DNA of 64,000 nt from Roseomonas sp. (GCA_031180725.1 JAPSLO010000005.1:310001-374000), one strand, 5' to 3'; numbered from the stretch's first letter, positions 49,334-57,697 are shown. A program made the numbers and translations. The notes: generated from the letters alone by a model not told the origin.

Positions 49334-49582
49334 ATGACCGAGACCCTGCCAGACCGCCTCTCCGTGGACCCGCGCAGCCCGTATCATGATGCGGCGCTGC
49401 TGCAGCGCGGCGTGGGCATCCGCTTCAACGGGGCGGAAAAGACGAATGTCGAGGAATACTGCGTCAGCGAGGGCTGGATCCGCGTCGCCGTCGGCAAGAC
49501 GCTGGATCGCAAGGGCAATCCGCTGACCCTGAAGCTGAAGGGCAAGGTGGAGCCTTACCTGAGGGACGACACCGCCGGCTGA
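49334..49582 (+). CDS. DUF3297 family protein
   Basis: 82 aa. A small conserved protein seen widely in alphaproteobacteria, with no known activity. The sequence DRLSVDPRSPYHDAALLQRGVGIRFNG followed by VSEGWIRVAVGKTLDRKGNPLTLKLKGKVEPY is characteristic. Start ATG at 49334 has GGAGGG about 8 nt upstream. The YdcF gene follows after 16 bp. Confidence 0.88.
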   Translation: MTETLPDRLSVDPRSPYHDAALLQRGVGIRFNGAEKTNVEEYCVSEGWIRVAVGKTLDRKGNPLTLKLKGKVEPYLRDDTAG

Positions 49583-49598
49583 GCCTGATCCGGCCGGC

Positions 49599-50108
49599 AT
49601 GACGCGACAGACGGTCATCGTGATCATGGGCGCCGCGGTGCGCCCAGGCGGTGTGCCCAGCCCCGCCCTGATCGAGCGGGTGGCAGCTGCCATCGCCTGG
49701 GGCGAAGCACAGCCCGTGCCGCCGCTCTACCTGCCCACCGGCGCGGCCAGCGCCGATGCCCCGGCGGAAAGCGCGGTGATGGCCCGGATGCTGCGCGAGA
49801 TGGGCGTCGAGCCGGCCCGCATCCGCGAGGAGCCGACGGGCACCGACACGCTTTCCTCCGTGCTGGCCTGCCTGCGCCTGCTGCGCGGGCACGAAGGGCC
49901 GGTGCGCGTCGCGACGCATCGCTATCACCTGCCGCGCACGCTGCTGCTGTTCCACCTGGCGGGCCGGCCGGCGCGCGGTGTGGCGCCCCCGGGTGGCGGC
50001 GGGCTCGCCGCCCCTGCCGCCCGCTGGCGTTGGCGCCTGCGTGAGGTACCGGCCCTGCCCTATGACGCGGCACTCATGGCCTGGCACCGCGCGCGCGGGC
50101 GATTGTAA
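49599..50108 (+). CDS. YdcF-family (DUF218) protein
   Basis: 169 aa. ElyC/SanA/YdcF fold: VIVIMGAAVRPGGVPSPALIERVAAAI, then PLYLPTGAASADAPAESAVMARMLREMGVEPARIREEPTGTDT and VATHRYHLPR. Relatives influence envelope integrity or bind nucleotides; the reaction is unknown. It has no transmembrane anchor, unlike SanA. Start ATG at 49599. Its stop is 4 bp from the end of the convergent SGNH-hydrolase-like gene. Confidence 0.85.
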   Translation: MTRQTVIVIMGAAVRPGGVPSPALIERVAAAIAWGEAQPVPPLYLPTGAASADAPAESAVMARMLREMGVEPARIREEPTGTDTLSSVLACLRLLRGHEGPVRVATHRYHLPRTLLLFHLAGRPARGVAPPGGGGLAAPAARWRWRLREVPALPYDAALMAWHRARGRL

Positions 50109-50112
50109 GGCG

Positions 50113-51240
50113 TCAGCCGCCCCAGACCGGATCCACCGGCGCTGGATTCGCCACCGCCACGCCTTCCGCCGGCGTCCACACCGGCAGTCCGCTGGCATCG
50201 GTCAGCGCATTGCCCTGCCCGGGCCCGTCCGCGCGCGCGACGCGACCGATGCCATAGGCATAATCCAGCACCGCGCCGCCCGGCACATCTTGCGCGAAGC
50301 GCAGCAGCAGGCTGTCCCCATCCAGCAATTCGGCACCCGTGGCGGCGATGGTCCCGCCGGCCGGCAGACGCAGCGTCCAGCCGAGCCCGCCGGCCGCGCC
50401 CTGGCTCAGCGGCGTGAAGCCGGTGGCGGCGTCGTGCACGACATCCACCTGCAGCGCGCCCGGCGCCACAGCGGTCGCCGCCGCCACCCGCGGCCCGTCG
50501 GAGGCGATGTTCCCGCCGGCATTGGCGATGGGCGAGCCGGGCTTCGCATATTCCGCCCATTCCTCGGCGATCACCCGCGCCGCGCGCGCGGCAATCAGAT
50601 GCGCATCCTCCCGCGAGATATGCGCGCCGCCATATTCGATGGTGGTCTCGTCCTGATCCAGGTTGTCCTGGCTGGCATTGATGTCCGGAGCGCGGGCTGC
50701 GATGCGCGCATTGAAGACCGGGTCCGCGGCAAGCTGCTCCATACCGGCACGGATCGCCTGGTGGCCGGAATCCGTGCCGTGGCCATAGGGGTGCGCGGCC
50801 ACGAACAGATATGGCACGTCGCGGCCCAGCGTCGCGCGCGTCAGCGCGGCATCGGTCCTGACCGCCGCAGTCCAGTCGGCCGTGGACAGGTCGGGATCGC
50901 GGCTGTCGTATTCGCTGTGCATCCACAGCACTGCGGTGTCGCTGCCCATGCCGTCGGCGCGGTATTCGCCAATCCTGTCCAGGAATCCCTGCTCGTTGCG
51001 GCCGATGGTCCAGCCCTGCGGCGTGCGCTGCATCCATTCATCCAGGAAGGCCGTCGCCGGATAGGCGGTATCGCCGCCCTGCAGGTCCCGGTCGTAGACC
51101 AGGCGCACGCTGTCGGTCACGCCATCGAAGCCCAGCAGTGTCTCTACTTCCTCCACCAGCCGGCCGGCGGCGGCGCCACGATCGAGTTCGGCGAGATAAG
51201 CGGCATTCGATTGGCCGCGCAGCACGATGTCGAGCAGCAA
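50113..51240 (-). CDS. SGNH-hydrolase/sialate O-acetylesterase-like protein
   Basis: 375 aa, low confidence in function. It opens with LLLDIVLRGQSNAAYL: the block GQSNA with its Ser matches the nucleophile motif of SGNH esterases of the sialate O-acetylesterase type. Segments TAVLWMHSEYDS and YGGAHISREDAHLIAARAARVI could supply the later motif regions. The last 120 residues look like a beta-rich accessory domain (VAPGALQVDVVHDA...TLRLPAGGTIAATGAELLDGDSLLLRF). Start TTG at 51240 is supported by GGAGA 9 nt upstream; no signal peptide is seen. Confidence 0.7.
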   Translation of the reverse strand: MLLDIVLRGQSNAAYLAELDRGAAAGRLVEEVETLLGFDGVTDSVRLVYDRDLQGGDTAYPATAFLDEWMQRTPQGWTIGRNEQGFLDRIGEYRADGMGSDTAVLWMHSEYDSRDPDLSTADWTAAVRTDAALTRATLGRDVPYLFVAAHPYGHGTDSGHQAIRAGMEQLAADPVFNARIAARAPDINASQDNLDQDETTIEYGGAHISREDAHLIAARAARVIAEEWAEYAKPGSPIANAGGNIASDGPRVAAATAVAPGALQVDVVHDAATGFTPLSQGAAGGLGWTLRLPAGGTIAATGAELLDGDSLLLRFAQDVPGGAVLDYAYGIGRVARADGPGQGNALTDASGLPVWTPAEGVAVANPAPVDPVWGG

Positions 51241-51389
51241 AAGATATTGTCTCCGGCGTTTTTTCGAGGTCCGCGGGAGAATGTGCGGGCGGAGCCATGG
51301 TTGCGGCTTGCTCGCGCTCTAGTTAGTGAGCGGGTGCCGCGCGACGGACCGATATTCGCGTCCTGCTTTCGGCGCGCGCAAGGCCACAC

Positions 51390-51410
51390 GCCGCCGCTTC
51401 TCGCGGCGGC
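51390..51410 (-). terminator. 8-bp-arm hairpin after the EcsC-family gene
   Basis: GCCGCCGC (51390-51397) pairs with GCGGCGGC (51403-51410) around TTCTC. It lies 84 bp beyond the stop of the EcsC-family gene on the minus strand and upstream of the SGNH-type gene. No T-run, so termination is tentative. Confidence 0.4.
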
Positions 51411-51494
51411 CCGCGCGACACGCAATGCGCGCGCTGCCAGGATTCGCCGGTCCGCCGTGGTGAAAGCGCCCGGCGACGACGAGGCGGGATGCCC

Positions 51495-52355
51495 TCAGCC
51501 GGCAAAGCGGGCGTCGCGCTGCGCCTGGATGGCCTGGTAGGCGGCCTGCACTTCCGGCGCGCCGTAGCCGCGTTCCAGTCGGCGAACGGTGAAATGGCCC
51601 TGCGCCACGCCGCGGAAATGCTCCAGGAAGGCCAGGTTCACCGCCGCGCCAGCCGCCGCACCGATCACCGGCGCCGCCTGCGCCGAGAGCTTCAGCGCCA
51701 CCGGCCCGCCGAAGCGCGCCGCGACCGCGCCCAGGAAGCCCGGCAGCATCATACCGGTCACGCCGCGGCCCACCGCGCCCTTCAGCGCCTCGGCCAGCGC
51801 GATGCGCACGGCGAAATAGCCGGCCTCCGCCGCATCGTCGCGCGGGTCCCGCCCGCCGAGGGCGAAGACCTTCAGGCATTCCGCCGCCATGGCGGGGTCC
51901 GCCAGGTCCTCCCCGTTCTCCGCCGCCACCGCGGCCACCTGGCGCAGCAGCAGCGTGGTGGAGACCGGCAGTTCCAGCAACGTCCCCGGCAGGCCGAAGG
52001 CGCCGCCCGCGGCCCCCGAGGCCGCGGCCAGGCCGCGATGGAACCAATTGCTGTCCATTGGCAGCGGCGTGCGGTCCGGCCGGGATCTCAGCGCCGCCCG
52101 CATGGCAGTGGCCAGCGCCTTGCGCACGGCGCGGTCGATCATGCTCTGGGCCGCGGCTGGCAGGCGCGACTTCAGGGCCTCGACCGGCTCACCCACCAGC
52201 GCGGCCAGCCGCGCCGCGATGGAGTTGCCTTCCAGTTGCGTGACGGCGCGGGCGAGTTCCGCCCGGGCCTCCTCCGGCAGGGCTTCGGGCGGCAGATCGG
52301 TGGCGGTGACGGACATACCGTGAATATGGGGCGACACGGTCTTTGGATCAGCCAC
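51495..52355 (-). CDS. EcsC-family protein
   Basis: 286 aa from the GTG at 52355; an ATG at 52316 would give 273 aa. The Ala/Gly-rich sequence with ASGAAGGAFGLPGTLLELPVSTTLLLRQVAAVAAENGEDL and VARFGGPVALKLSAQAAPVIGAAAGAAVNLAFLEHFRGVAQGHF is typical of EcsC proteins, named after a Bacillus gene next to an ABC transporter; their function is unknown. The GTG start would overlap the doc stop by 8 bp. Confidence 0.82.
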   Translation of the reverse strand: MADPKTVSPHIHGMSVTATDLPPEALPEEARAELARAVTQLEGNSIAARLAALVGEPVEALKSRLPAAAQSMIDRAVRKALATAMRAALRSRPDRTPLPMDSNWFHRGLAAASGAAGGAFGLPGTLLELPVSTTLLLRQVAAVAAENGEDLADPAMAAECLKVFALGGRDPRDDAAEAGYFAVRIALAEALKGAVGRGVTGMMLPGFLGAVAARFGGPVALKLSAQAAPVIGAAAGAAVNLAFLEHFRGVAQGHFTVRRLERGYGAPEVQAAYQAIQAQRDARFAG

Positions 52356-52740
52356 CCGCCATGGTGTGATCGCGCAGGAACTGCGCGAACTCCTCCTCTG
52401 TCATCTCGCCGGCGGCGAGGTCCAGCACTGCCACGGTCAGCAGGGCGGGCTCGGCCGTCAGCGCCCGCCCATTCAGCATCAGGAAGACGCCGGCCGCGGT
52501 CAGCGCGGCGCGCTTGTTGCCGTCCACGAAGGGATGGTTCCGGACGATGCCATGCGCATAGGCGGCCGCGAGCCGGCAGAGGTCGCGCTCCTCCTCATAG
52601 GCATAGCGGTTCAGCGGGCGCGCGATGGCGCTGTCCAGCAGCCCCTCATCGCGCAGCCCTTCGGCGCCGCCGAAATGGTGCAGGCTTTCGCGATGGAGCA
52701 GCAGCAGCGCTTCTTTCGCGAGCCAGACCGGCTCGCTCAT
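52348..52740 (-). CDS. doc: Death-on-curing type Fic toxin
   Basis: 130 aa. The Fic/Doc core motif HPFVDGNKR is at residues 69-77 with His69 in place, preceded by AAAYAHGIVRN. P1 Doc phosphorylates elongation factor Tu and stops translation; this protein is of the same size and family (Doc branch: short, no inhibitory helix seen). It starts 7 bp after the antitoxin gene and is translated with it. Unusually the partner is an AbrB/MazE-fold protein rather than Phd. Confidence 0.93.
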   Translation of the reverse strand: MSEPVWLAKEALLLLHRESLHHFGGAEGLRDEGLLDSAIARPLNRYAYEEERDLCRLAAAYAHGIVRNHPFVDGNKRAALTAAGVFLMLNGRALTAEPALLTVAVLDLAAGEMTEEEFAQFLRDHTMAGG

Positions 52741-52747
52741 GGCGGCG

Positions 52748-52972
52748 CTACTTCGCGAGGGCCGCGAAGGTCTCCCGGTAGCGCTTCATCAGCTCGCGGC
52801 CATGGCGGAGCTGCTCCTCCACCTCGGAGGAGACAGGGGTGAGCAGGAAGCCGTCCGAGGTTTCCACAACCTGGACGGTGTCGCCTTCCAACAGGTTGTA
52901 TTTGGCGAGCAGCTCCTTGGGGAACACGACCCCAACCGAATTGCCGACCGCCCGTAGCTTGACGCTCGCCAT
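52748..52972 (-). CDS. AbrB/MazE-fold antitoxin
   Basis: 74 aa. Residues 1-46 (MASVKLRAVGNSVGVVFPKE...LLEGDTVQVVETSDGFLLTPV) form a swapped-hairpin AbrB/SpoVT/MazE-type DNA-binding domain; residues 47-74 are a charged helix likely to wrap the toxin. As antitoxin and autorepressor it should control the doc operon. ATG at 52972. A sigma70-like promoter is readable about 50-75 bp upstream. Confidence 0.9.
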   Translation of the reverse strand: MASVKLRAVGNSVGVVFPKELLAKYNLLEGDTVQVVETSDGFLLTPVSSEVEEQLRHGRELMKRYRETFAALAK

Positions 52973-53017
52973 GCATAGTTCCGGCCTACCGGGCCGACTC
53001 CTATCGTGTCAACAGAC

Positions 53018-53047
53018 GTTATAACTCCACGCCCAGCATCGAGGCAA
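53018..53047 (-). promoter_or_regulatory. Sigma70-like promoter of the toxin-antitoxin operon
   Basis: On the minus strand TTGCCT (53047-53042) and TATAAC (53023-53018) are 18 bp apart, matching the consensus at 4 and 5 of 6 positions. Transcription would begin near 53011, about 39 nt before the antitoxin start. Confidence 0.55.
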
Positions 53048-53050
53048 TTC

Positions 53051-53073
53051 AAATGCGCGAAAATCGCGCATTT
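53051..53073. promoter_or_regulatory. Perfect 10-bp-arm palindrome between hslU and the toxin-antitoxin promoter
   Basis: AAATGCGCGA (53051-53060) and TCGCGCATTT (53064-53073) flank AAA. With its GC core and terminal A/T runs it can serve as an intrinsic terminator in either direction, most simply for hslU, whose stop is 78 bp upstream. Its edge is only 3 bp from the -35 box of the toxin-antitoxin promoter, so an operator role is also possible. Confidence 0.6.
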
Positions 53074-53150
53074 ACCCGGCACGAACAGGCGCACGGGGCG
53101 TGCCAGCATCCAGCGCGCGGGTCGGCCGGACAGCCGCGACTGCCGGGTTG

Positions 53151-54473
53151 TTACAGGATGAACCGGCTCAGATCCGCGCTCCCCGCCAGCGGCGCCACCC
53201 GCTCGCGCACCAGCGCGCCATCCACCGTAATGGACTCCCCGCTCCGGTCGCTCGCCGTGAAGCTGATCTCGTCCAGCAGGCGCTCCATCACGGTGGCCAG
53301 GCGCCGCGCGCCGATATTCTCCACCGCGGCGTTGATCTCCGCCGCCAGCTCCGCCAGCGCATCCACCGCATCGGGGGTGACGTTCAGCGTCACGCCTTCC
53401 GTGCCCAGCAGCGCCACATACTGGCGCACCAGCGAATGCTCGGGCTCCGTCAGGATGCGCCGGAAATCCTCGCGGCTCAGCGCCTTCAGCTCCACGCGGA
53501 TGGGCAGGCGGCCCTGCAGCTCCGGCAGCAGGTCGCTGGGCTTGGCCATGTGGAAGGCGCCGGAGGCGATGAACAGGATATGGTCCGTCTTCACCGGGCC
53601 ATGCTTGGTGGTGACCGTCGTGCCCTCGATCAGCGGCAGCAGGTCGCGCTGCACGCCCTCTCGGGAAACATCGCCGCCGCGGATCCCGCCTTCCCCGGTG
53701 CGGGCGCAGACCTTGTCGATCTCGTCGATGAAGACGATGCCGTTGTTCTCGGCGTTGGAGACCGCCTCGCGCGTCAGCGCCTCCTGGTCCAGCAGCTTGT
53801 CCGCCTCGTCCTTCACCAGCGCGATGCGGGCCTCGGCCACGGTCATCTTCCGCGGCCGCGTGCGGCCGCCGAACATCTTGCCCAGCATCTCCTGCATGTT
53901 CTGCATCTGGATGCCCTGCGCGCCGGGCAGGTCGATCATGCCGATCGGCAGGCCGCCCCCGGCATCGGCCAGCTGCACCTCCACCTCGCGGCTCTCAAGC
54001 TGGCCCTCGCGCAGCATGCGGCGGAACTTCATGCGCGTCTCGCCGGAAGCGCCCTCGCCCACCAGCGCGGTCACCAGCCGTTCCTCGGCGGCAAGCTCCG
54101 CCTTGGCCTGCACGTTCTTCCGCGCGGTGTCGCGCGTCTGGGTGATGCTGGCCTCCACCAGGTCGCGCACGATGGATTCCACGTCGCGGCCGACATAGCC
54201 GACCTCGGTGAACTTGGTGGCTTCCACCTTCAGGAAAGGAGCATTGGCCAGCTTCGCCAGGCGGCGCGCGATCTCGGTCTTGCCGCAGCCGGTAGGGCCG
54301 ATCATCAGGATGTTCTTCGGCACCACCTCCTCCCGCAGGCCGGGGGGAAGCTGCTGGCGGCGCCAGCGGTTGCGCAGCGCGATGGCGACCGCCCGCTTTG
54401 CCTCGCCCTGGCCGACGATGTGGCGGTCGAGCTCGGAGACGATCTCGCGCGGGCTCAGGTTCACGGCTTCCAT
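53151..54473 (-). CDS. hslU: HslU, ATPase subunit of the HslVU protease
   Basis: 440 aa, AAA+ unfoldase that feeds substrates to HslV. Walker A GPTGCGKT is at residues 59-66, the pore loop GYVG at 92-95, and Walker [10 protein letters not shown] is followed by [31 protein letters not shown]. The C-terminus RFIL (ending ADLSRFIL) is the tail that docks into HslV. Start ATG at 54473. It is not next to hslV: an ArsR-MFS pair lies between them. Confidence 0.97.
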   Translation of the reverse strand: MEAVNLSPREIVSELDRHIVGQGEAKRAVAIALRNRWRRQQLPPGLREEVVPKNILMIGPTGCGKTEIARRLAKLANAPFLKVEATKFTEVGYVGRDVESIVRDLVEASITQTRDTARKNVQAKAELAAEERLVTALVGEGASGETRMKFRRMLREGQLESREVEVQLADAGGGLPIGMIDLPGAQGIQMQNMQEMLGKMFGGRTRPRKMTVAEARIALVKDEADKLLDQEALTREAVSNAENNGIVFIDEIDKVCARTGEGGIRGGDVSREGVQRDLLPLIEGTTVTTKHGPVKTDHILFIASGAFHMAKPSDLLPELQGRLPIRVELKALSREDFRRILTEPEHSLVRQYVALLGTEGVTLNVTPDAVDALAELAAEINAAVENIGARRLATVMERLLDEISFTASDRSGESITVDGALVRERVAPLAGSADLSRFIL

Positions 54474-54565
54474 GCAGATCCTGTCCAGTCGGGCCGGGGC
54501 AGAAGGCGACCGGCCGCAAGACGCCGCATATGGTCCTTCGGCGGCGGCGAAGGAAGCGGGGCCGA

Positions 54566-54910
54566 TCAGCCGGCCGCGGCGGCCTCGCGCCGCGCGCTGT
54601 CCAGGATGGTAGGCAGCAGGCTGGGAAAGCGCGCCTCCAGCTCCTCTCGCCGCAGGGAGAGGATGCGGCTTGTCCCCTCGATGCGCACATGCACCAGCCC
54701 GGATTCGCGCAGCCGCGCCAGGTGATAGGTGAGGTTGGTCTTCGATCCCATGTCGAGGAAGGCCGAGCAGCGGCCCTCGCCCAGCTCCGCCAGGCGCAGC
54801 ACAATGCCGCGCCGGACGGGATCGCTGAGCGCGTCCAGGATCGCCGAGAGGTCGAGCTGTTCCGCTTCCGGATGGTGCAGCGCACGGGCCATGCGGCAGC
54901 AGATATCCAT
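54566..54910 (-). CDS. ArsR-type winged-helix repressor
   Basis: 114 aa. Winged-helix sequence [59 protein letters not shown] is typical of ArsR-like regulators; the metal-binding ELCVCDL motif of ArsR/SmtB is absent, so the signal is probably not a metal. The ATG at 54910 is chosen because an in-frame TTG at 54928 lies inside operator-like site A. It is divergent from the MFS gene and shares two matching palindromes with it, so it likely represses both. Confidence 0.85.
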   Translation of the reverse strand: MDICCRMARALHHPEAEQLDLSAILDALSDPVRRGIVLRLAELGEGRCSAFLDMGSKTNLTYHLARLRESGLVHVRIEGTSRILSLRREELEARFPSLLPTILDSARREAAAAG

Positions 54911-54922
54911 CTCACGAGGGTT

Positions 54923-54940
54923 GTTCAATGGCTATTGAAC
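54923..54940. promoter_or_regulatory. Operator-like palindrome, site A
   Basis: GTTCAAT (54923-54929) and ATTGAAC (54934-54940) are perfect 7-bp arms around GGCT, just upstream of the arsR-type start codon. The same pattern recurs as site B 48 bp away, so these are probably binding sites of the repressor. Confidence 0.7.
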
Positions 54941-54970
54941 TCCCGGCTGTCCAGGCGTAGCTGTTGGTTT

Positions 54971-54988
54971 GTCCAATAACCATTGAAC
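54971..54988. promoter_or_regulatory. Operator-like palindrome, site B
   Basis: GTCCAAT (54971-54977) and ATTGAAC (54982-54988) are arms around AACC with one mismatch, ending 14 bp before the MFS start codon. It shares CAATnnCyATTGAAC with site A. Confidence 0.65.
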
Positions 54989-55002
54989 TGTGGACGAGCC
55001 CC

Positions 55003-56202
55003 ATGGCACCTGCCATCGCCCCTTCGCTGCGCGTGCTGCTCTGGCTGACCCTCGGCGCCTTCGCCATCGGAACGGAGGGCTTCATGATCGCGGGGCTGCT
55101 GCCCGCCCTCGCCGAGGATCTGGGGGTTGGCGTGCCGGCCGCGGGGCACCTCGTCACGGCCTTCTCCGTCGCCTATGCGCTGGGCGCGCCGCTGATGGCG
55201 GTGCTGACGGCGGGGATGGAGCGGCGACGCCTGCTGGCGATGGCCATGGGCGCCTTCGCGGCTGCCAACCTGTTGGCGGCGGTGGCGCCAGGCTACTGGG
55301 CACTGATGGCGTCCCGCCTGCTGCTGGCGCTCTCGGCCGGCGCCTTCATGCCGGCGGCCAGCGGCTATGCCGCCACGCTGGCCGGGCCGGAGCTGCGCGG
55401 CCGCGCGCTGTCGCGCGTCATCACCGGCATGACGCTGGCGATCATCGCCGGCGTGCCGCTGGGCGTGCTGGTGGGGGAAGCGCTGGGCTGGCGCGCCACC
55501 TTCCTGGGCGTGGGCGTCCTGGCGGGGCTCACCCTGGCCGGCATCCTGGCGCGGCTGCCGAAGCAGCCGGCGGGGGCGACGCCCAGCCTGGCGGAACGCG
55601 CCGCCGTGGCCGGCCGGGCAGAGGTGCTGGCCGTCCTCCTCGCCACGCTGCTCGCCATGGCGGGCGCCTTCACCTTCTACACCTATTTCGGCGTCTTCCT
55701 GGCCGAAACGGCGGCGCTGGGCCCGCATGGGGTGGCGCTGATGCTGCTGGCCTTCGGCCTGGCCAGCGCCGCCGGCACCCGGCTGGGCGGCGCAGCGGCG
55801 GACCGCTTCGGCCCGGGCCGGGCGGCCGCCGCGGGAGCGGGGCTGATGGTGGCCGCGCTCGCCGGTATCGGCCTGGCGCCGCTGGCCGGGCCGGCGCTGG
55901 TGCTGGGACCGCTGCTGCCGGCGACGGTGCTGTGGGGCATCGCGGGCTGGGGGATGATGACGGCGCAGCAGGCGCGGCTGGTGACGCTGGCGCCGACCCT
56001 GGCGGCGGTCAGCCTCTCGCTGAACTCCTCGGCCACCTATCTTGGCTCGGCCCTGGGCGCGGCGGTGGGCGGGGCGGTGGTGGCCGCCGGCGCCACCGCG
56101 CAGCTCGGCTGGGTGGGCGCCGGCTTCGCGCTGGCCGCTCTGCTGAGCGTGCTGGCCGGGGCGCGACGGGTCAGCCCGCCGCTTCCAGCACCTCAAGCGT
56201 GA
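55003..56202 (+). CDS. MFS efflux transporter (AraJ/sugar-efflux type)
   Basis: 399 aa with twelve hydrophobic segments. The N-terminal half matches the arabinose-efflux-like MFS branch: [49 protein letters not shown], and [12 protein letters not shown]. The substrate is unknown; genes of this type give resistance to drugs or export sugars. Start ATG at 55003. Its last 32 bp overlap the end of hslV on the opposite strand. It is controlled, most likely, by the divergent ArsR-type gene. Confidence 0.88.
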   Translation: MAPAIAPSLRVLLWLTLGAFAIGTEGFMIAGLLPALAEDLGVGVPAAGHLVTAFSVAYALGAPLMAVLTAGMERRRLLAMAMGAFAAANLLAAVAPGYWALMASRLLLALSAGAFMPAASGYAATLAGPELRGRALSRVITGMTLAIIAGVPLGVLVGEALGWRATFLGVGVLAGLTLAGILARLPKQPAGATPSLAERAAVAGRAEVLAVLLATLLAMAGAFTFYTYFGVFLAETAALGPHGVALMLLAFGLASAAGTRLGGAAADRFGPGRAAAAGAGLMVAALAGIGLAPLAGPALVLGPLLPATVLWGIAGWGMMTAQQARLVTLAPTLAAVSLSLNSSATYLGSALGAAVGGAVVAAGATAQLGWVGAGFALAALLSVLAGARRVSPPLPAPQA

Positions 56203-56737
56203 TGTTGCCGTTGGTGTAGACGCAGATGTCGCCGGCGATCTTCATGGCGCGGCGGCAGATCTCCTCCGCGCCGATGCCATCCACCGGCAGCAGGGCACGC
56301 GCGGCGGCCAGGGCGAAATTGCCGCCGGAGCCGATGCCGATGATCGCGTCCTCCGGCTCCAGCACGTCGCCCTGGCCGGTCAGCAGCAGGCTGCGGCGCG
56401 AATCGGCCACGGCCAGCAGGGCTTCCAGGCGCCGCAGATAGCGGTCGGTGCGCCAGTCCTTGGCCAGATCCACGCAGGCGCGCTCGAGCTGGTCGGGGAA
56501 GCGTTCCAGCTTGGCTTCCAGCCGTTCCAGCAGGGTGAAGGCATCGGCAGTGGCGCCGGCGAAGCCGGCCAGCACCTTGCCCTGGGCGATGCGCCGCACC
56601 TTGCGCGCATTACCCTTCACGACGGTCTGGCCGAGCGAGACCTGGCCGTCCCCGGCCATGGCCACGCGCCCGTCCTTGCGCACGCACAGGATGGTGGTGC
56701 CGTGCCAGCCGGCGAGATCGTTCTGGGGGGAGGTCAT
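56171..56737 (-). CDS. hslV: HslV, peptidase subunit of the HslVU protease
   Basis: 188 aa. Threonine protease related to the proteasome beta subunit. After removal of a 13-residue propeptide the mature chain starts at Thr14 ([25 protein letters not shown]), with the Lys of [12 protein letters not shown] also conserved and [14 protein letters not shown] later. Start ATG at 56737. The 3' end overlaps the convergent MFS gene by 32 bp, and hslU is about 1.7 kb away instead of adjacent. Confidence 0.96.
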   Translation of the reverse strand: MTSPQNDLAGWHGTTILCVRKDGRVAMAGDGQVSLGQTVVKGNARKVRRIAQGKVLAGFAGATADAFTLLERLEAKLERFPDQLERACVDLAKDWRTDRYLRRLEALLAVADSRRSLLLTGQGDVLEPEDAIIGIGSGGNFALAAARALLPVDGIGAEEICRRAMKIAGDICVYTNGNITLEVLEAAG

Positions 56738-56777
56738 GATGCGGCGGAATGTGGTCACGGCGGCAGCGGGACACAAT

Positions 56778-56840
56778 CCGGGGTACCCCGGCGACGCGAC
56801 GAGGGCGCCCCCGGATTCCCGCGGGGGCGGAGGCCGCCCC
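56778..56840. repeat. Palindromes upstream of hslV
   Basis: A 14-bp perfect palindrome (CCGGGGTACCCCGG, 56778-56791) is followed by a stem pairing 56824-56830 with 56834-56840 around AGG. The second stem and its flanks match the hairpin at 1071-1093 in inverted orientation, so it is a copy of the same dispersed element. Confidence 0.6.
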
Positions 56841-56998
56841 GGGCCGCGCCGCCTGTCGCTCTGCCGGGCCATGCGGGACGGGTGAACGGGACTGGTATCC
56901 TATACAAGAGCGGCCTTTGGAACTGTTCATCCGCGTCTCGGATGCAACCTCCGGCAAGCGGCTGCCTCCACGCGCGGGCGCGTCCTGGAGCCAGGCAC

Positions 56999-57613
56999 TC
57001 ATGGGCTCGGCCGCCGGCGCTCCACCATGGAAAGAATGCTGCAGCGTAGCTCCTCCACCGCCTCCTCCTTGGCGATTTCGCCGCGGGCCGCGGCTTCGGA
57101 GAGGGCATCCGCCGCGCCCAGCATGGCCCAGAGGGCAGCCAGCGTGAGGCTGCCGCCTGCGGTGAAGGGCTCCAGGAGGGCGCGGCACTTGGCGATGAAG
57201 CCGGCCTGATAGCTGCGTTTCAGCGCATCCATCTCCGGCGCGCCGGCGAGCGCAGCCGCGACGCCGGGGATCTCCTGGCCCTGCGTCAGGACGCATCCGA
57301 CATAGGCCGAGGCGATGACCTCCGCCCTGGCCGCCAGGGTGGGAGCGCAAGCCGTCAGCGCGGCATCCATGATCGAGCCCTGACGCGCGTCGTAGTCGCG
57401 ATAGAGCGCGACCAGAAGGCCATTTCGCGTCTCGAAATGGTCGTAGACCACGGGCTTGGTCACGCCTGCCTGCTCGGCGAGCCGCCCCAGGGTCAAGGCG
57501 TCCGTCCCCTCCTCCCGCACCAGACGGCGGGCGGTGTCGATCAACTGCGCGTGCCGCTCCTGGCGGGACAGGCGGCGGCGAGCGGAGGAAGGCATCGGCC
57601 TGGCGTCAGGCAT
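56999..57613 (-). CDS. TetR-family regulator
   Basis: 204 aa. The N-terminal helix-turn-helix reads ARRLVREEGTDALTLGRLAEQAGVTKPVVYDHFETRNGLLVALY, typical of TetR. The C-terminal 140 residues are helical ligand-binding sequence of no recognised subfamily. ATG at 57613 is chosen; ATG at 57595 is possible. Divergent from the oxidoreductase gene with 84 bp between, which contains a tandem repeat and a promoter for this gene, suggesting autoregulation. Confidence 0.88.
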   Translation of the reverse strand: MPDARPMPSSARRRLSRQERHAQLIDTARRLVREEGTDALTLGRLAEQAGVTKPVVYDHFETRNGLLVALYRDYDARQGSIMDAALTACAPTLAARAEVIASAYVGCVLTQGQEIPGVAAALAGAPEMDALKRSYQAGFIAKCRALLEPFTAGGSLTLAALWAMLGAADALSEAAARGEIAKEEAVEELRCSILSMVERRRPSP

Positions 57614-57624
57614 GCTTGACACAC

Positions 57625-57652
57625 AACCTACCAAAGGTAACCTACGAAAAGT
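57625..57652. promoter_or_regulatory. Tandem 14-bp direct repeat, probable TetR binding site
   Basis: AACCTACCAAAGGT (57625-57638) is followed at once by AACCTACGAAAAGT (57639-57652), identical at 12 of 14 positions. It overlaps the -10 region and presumed start of the tetR-type promoter. Confidence 0.6.
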
Positions 57653-57678
57653 ATATAACGCTTGTGCTTCCGAGCCAA
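57650..57678 (-). promoter_or_regulatory. Sigma70-like promoter of the tetR-type gene
   Basis: Minus strand TTGGCT (57678-57673) and TATACT (57655-57650) are separated by 17 bp, matching consensus at 4 and 5 of 6 positions. Transcription would start near 57643, inside the direct repeat. Confidence 0.5.
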
Positions 57679-57697
57679 CCACTCAGAAAGGCACGCC

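Noticed and set aside
53003-53012. Perfect TTGACA on the minus strand upstream of the antitoxin gene
   Set aside because: No -10 box lies at a fitting distance downstream; the TTGCCT/TATAAC pair is the better promoter.
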